A stretch of DNA of 64,000 nucleotides from Thalassomonas viridans (GTDB taxonomy: Bacteria; Pseudomonadota; Gammaproteobacteria; Enterobacterales; Alteromonadaceae), in assembly GCF_000948985.2 (NCBI RefSeq), contig NZ_CP059733.1:5208001-5272000 (forward strand). Reading direction: 5' to 3'. The first letter of the stretch is position 1, and each line of letters starts with the position of its first letter. Below, piece by piece: positions 62,462-64,000 of this stretch. The notes under the pieces are model-generated. The model was given only the letters and a program-made list of their open reading frames with translations. It had not been told where the DNA came from and did not search any database. A program made the translations under genes and the position numbers.

Positions 62462-62920
62462 ATGGAACCCCACATGTTAAAAGCTTTAACCAGCGCTAAA
62501 CTCCATAGCCTGTTTCTCCCGATATTAATATATTCTGCCAGCACTTATGCCGGGGACGCTCCCGAGAGCCAGGGCCATATCCTCAACCTGGAACAAATAT
62601 CTGCCCCGGCCGAATTTGATAATATTCACCTTATCCCGCTCGAAAGCGATAAACATGCTTCCGAATTCCTGATCTTCATTAAAAATAAGGTCGCCGCCCA
62701 CTACCACGCCAAGCATAGCGAAATCGTTTATGTGCTGGCGGGTGAAGGGATTATGACTTTAGGAGAGAGTAAAAAACCGGTTAAAAAAGGAGACTACATC
62801 CGCATTCCTGAAGGTACTGTGCATGCCGTAGAGGTTACATCCGAACAGCCGATGAAGGTGCTTTCGGTACAAGCGCCCGAGTTTAAAGGTAAAGACTGGA
62901 CTTTTGTAAAGGAGAAATAA
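62462..62920 (+). CDS. Exported cupin-domain protein
   Basis: A protein of about 152 residues: signal peptide ending STYAGD, then one cupin barrel with motif 1 HYHAKHSEIVYVLAGEGIMT (His-x-His, Glu) and motif 2 GDYIRIPEGTVHAVEV (His). A metal site is thus likely. The start may be ATG 62462 or ATG 62474 (MLKALTSAKL...), the latter giving a tidier signal peptide with GGAA upstream. It is divergent from arsR and shares the palindromic region, so it may respond to arsenic; the substrate is unknown. Confidence 0.82.
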   Translation: MEPHMLKALTSAKLHSLFLPILIYSASTYAGDAPESQGHILNLEQISAPAEFDNIHLIPLESDKHASEFLIFIKNKVAAHYHAKHSEIVYVLAGEGIMTLGESKKPVKKGDYIRIPEGTVHAVEVTSEQPMKVLSVQAPEFKGKDWTFVKEK

Positions 62921-62964
62921 ATTAACAACTTAAAAGTCGCTTCATTATTGGCTATGACATTCGC

Positions 62965-62987
62965 GGATGAGCAAATGATGCTCATCC
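62965..62987 (+). terminator. Hairpin downstream of the cupin gene
   Basis: GGATGAGCA-N5-TGCTCATCC, perfect 9-bp arms, followed by TACTTTCTTCT. Probable terminator. Further on, CTAAGCTAGTTAGCTTAG (63070-63087) is an 18-bp palindrome 66 bases before the last gene. Confidence 0.6.
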
Positions 62988-63153
62988 TACTTTCTTCTGA
63001 ACACTCATCTTGCTAAATATCGGTTTTCACCAGCAAAATATATCACCTAGACTTTAACCACAAAGGCTTCTAAGCTAGTTAGCTTAGTAGTGTTTACTTA
63101 CGTTAATAAGTACCGAATCATCTTTTTGCATTACTGTTTTCAAGGATTGAATA

Positions 63154-64000
63154 ATGAATGCCGCCACCGCCATACCTGATGATTACGCCATCCACATCGT
63201 TGAAAAGGCTATGGATGTCAACCAACTGATAATGATCATGTATAACAATCCGGATACTATTGTTTATGAGCACTTCAGGGCCGTAAACCAGCACCTGTTT
63301 CCAAACAATGAAAACAACCCGCTGGTCTGCCCCGGACAAGTGGTACTGCTGTCACCGGCAACTAGCAGCCAGTGTACCCTTGAAGAGCAGGCATTTTATG
63401 AAGTGGCCAAGGCGGTAGACCTGGCACTGCTAAAACTCAGCACCCAGGAAAGAGAACTGCTGGCCAAACGCTACGATTTCCTTGCCAGTGTCGCCAGCTA
63501 TAACGGCTTATTGCTTGGCGTCAGCAATACTTCATGGAACGCGCACGTTAGACAAGTTGAAGGCATACTTAAAGATATCGAAGGCGCCTACACTGCCAGC
63601 TATAACGCCCACGGTAATTTAAACAACAACATTTTTTTGGAGAGGCGCAGAACCCATTTTGCCCGCTTAAACGATGCCTTACTGCGTTTCGGCCAGCCAG
63701 AGCTGGGCAACAGGATTAAAACCGGCGATATTCGCAGCAACCTCGGCCTTAGCACGAAAAGCACCATTCACCAGTGGAAAAAACTCAGCGGCCCGGCGGA
63801 GACTATTCCAAATTTTGCCAGGAATTATGAAACCGTATCAAAAATGGCTAGTAACCTTAAGCGTGTTGGTTATCTGGGCATTGCGCTTACCGGCATCGAA
63901 GCTGGGGTTAACATTGATAAAGCCTGTACTGTAGGGAGTGAATTTGCCTGTAATCATGCTAAGCACAAAGAAACAGGTAAAGCCGTTGGTAGTATTGTTG
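63154..64000 (+). CDS. Large unknown protein, LysM-like N-terminus and glycine-zipper start (cut by window edge)
   Basis: Open from ATG 63154 (AAGGATTGAATA upstream) to the end of the window, 282 codons without a stop. Residues about 10-70 look LysM-like (IVEKAMDVNQLIMIMYNNPD ... LVCPGQVVLLSP). The middle is helical (LALLKLSTQERELLAKRYDF; FLERRRTHFARLNDALLRFG). The last visible part has a hydrophobic run (VGYLGIALTGIEAGVNIDKA) and begins TGKAVGSIV, a pattern often opening a glycine-zipper membrane segment. This recalls secreted antibacterial effectors, but the C-terminus is missing, so the assignment is tentative. Confidence 0.7.
   Translation, partial: MNAATAIPDDYAIHIVEKAMDVNQLIMIMYNNPDTIVYEHFRAVNQHLFPNNENNPLVCPGQVVLLSPATSSQCTLEEQAFYEVAKAVDLALLKLSTQERELLAKRYDFLASVASYNGLLLGVSNTSWNAHVRQVEGILKDIEGAYTASYNAHGNLNNNIFLERRRTHFARLNDALLRFGQPELGNRIKTGDIRSNLGLSTKSTIHQWKKLSGPAETIPNFARNYETVSKMASNLKRVGYLGIALTGIEAGVNIDKACTVGSEFACNHAKHKETGKAVGSIV

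Noticed and set aside
63118..63339. 73-codon minus-strand frame near the right edge
   Set aside because: Antisense to the better supported plus-strand gene that starts at 63154.

Overview
The window is chromosomal DNA of a marine-type gammaproteobacterium. Gene content and order (trmJ-cysE-iscRSUA-hscBA-fdx, yggL/trmB beside mutY-yggX, b561-YceI, NhaD, RibB under an FMN riboswitch, a PEP-CTERM protein) fit the Alteromonadales, and I would guess Colwelliaceae/Thalassomonas. That assignment rests on recognition, not on a search. Most of the DNA has moderate GC and dense housekeeping genes; AT-rich stretches (about 3.7-5.0 kb, 41.4-42.1 kb, 43.3-45.0 kb) hold poorly known or mobile-looking genes.

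Layout. 0-5 kb: a truncated LysR gene divergent from an atypical SDR, an orphan SymE-like toxin, a convergent YCII/ECF42 sigma-factor pair and an AT-rich beta-propeller protein. 5-12.3 kb: the complete Isc iron-sulfur operon (minus strand) with two IscR type 1 sites, preceded by cysE and trmJ. 12.6-19.4 kb: suhB, LysE exporter, LysR regulator, periplasmic binding protein, PEP-CTERM protein, tRNA-Phe, cytochrome b561 and YceI. 19.4-26.2 kb: DUF1289 protein, SulP transporter, GntR regulator, trmB, yggL, mutY, yggX and a half-size GDT1 protein. 26.3-26.9 kb: a mirror-ordered tRNA cluster Phe-Thr-Thr-Phe.

26.9-37.6 kb is a block of 13 minus-strand genes: the RpoE/ChrR (ECF11) photo-oxidative stress system with its usual partners (cyclopropane fatty acid synthase, DUF1365, FAD oxidoreductase, SDR, NTF2-like protein, photolyase, DUF523/DUF1722, LON-domain protein, DUF3833 lipoprotein, chalcone-isomerase-like protein, DUF2878). 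Three promoters in it share the form TGAWCN-N16-CGTATT, so the whole block can be read as one regulon.

37.7-45 kb is an accessory zone: a MarR/AhpD-like divergent pair with a clear operator, two overlapping unknown small genes, an orphan lanthipeptide-like precursor, a DUF99 protein, a three-gene toxin-antitoxin locus, riboswitch-ribB and several short unknown genes. 45-64 kb: nhaD, regulators, a repeat-containing secreted protein, a glycerate-kinase-like protein, a YeeN-like protein, an OpuAC-type binding protein, a LacI regulator, parC, two GGDEF proteins, an arsR-gapdh-arsJ-VOC arsenate operon with a 42-bp perfect palindrome upstream, a cupin protein, and at the right edge a truncated, possibly effector-like protein.

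Three copies of one MITE-like element (159, 257 and 257 bp, inverted termini ATACCAAACG/CGTTTGGTAT) lie in intergenic DNA, one of them directly on the yceI stop codon. The strongest candidates for something undescribed are the orphan lanthipeptide-like precursor and the truncated protein at the right edge. The best-supported system is the RpoE/ChrR regulon with its three matching promoters.
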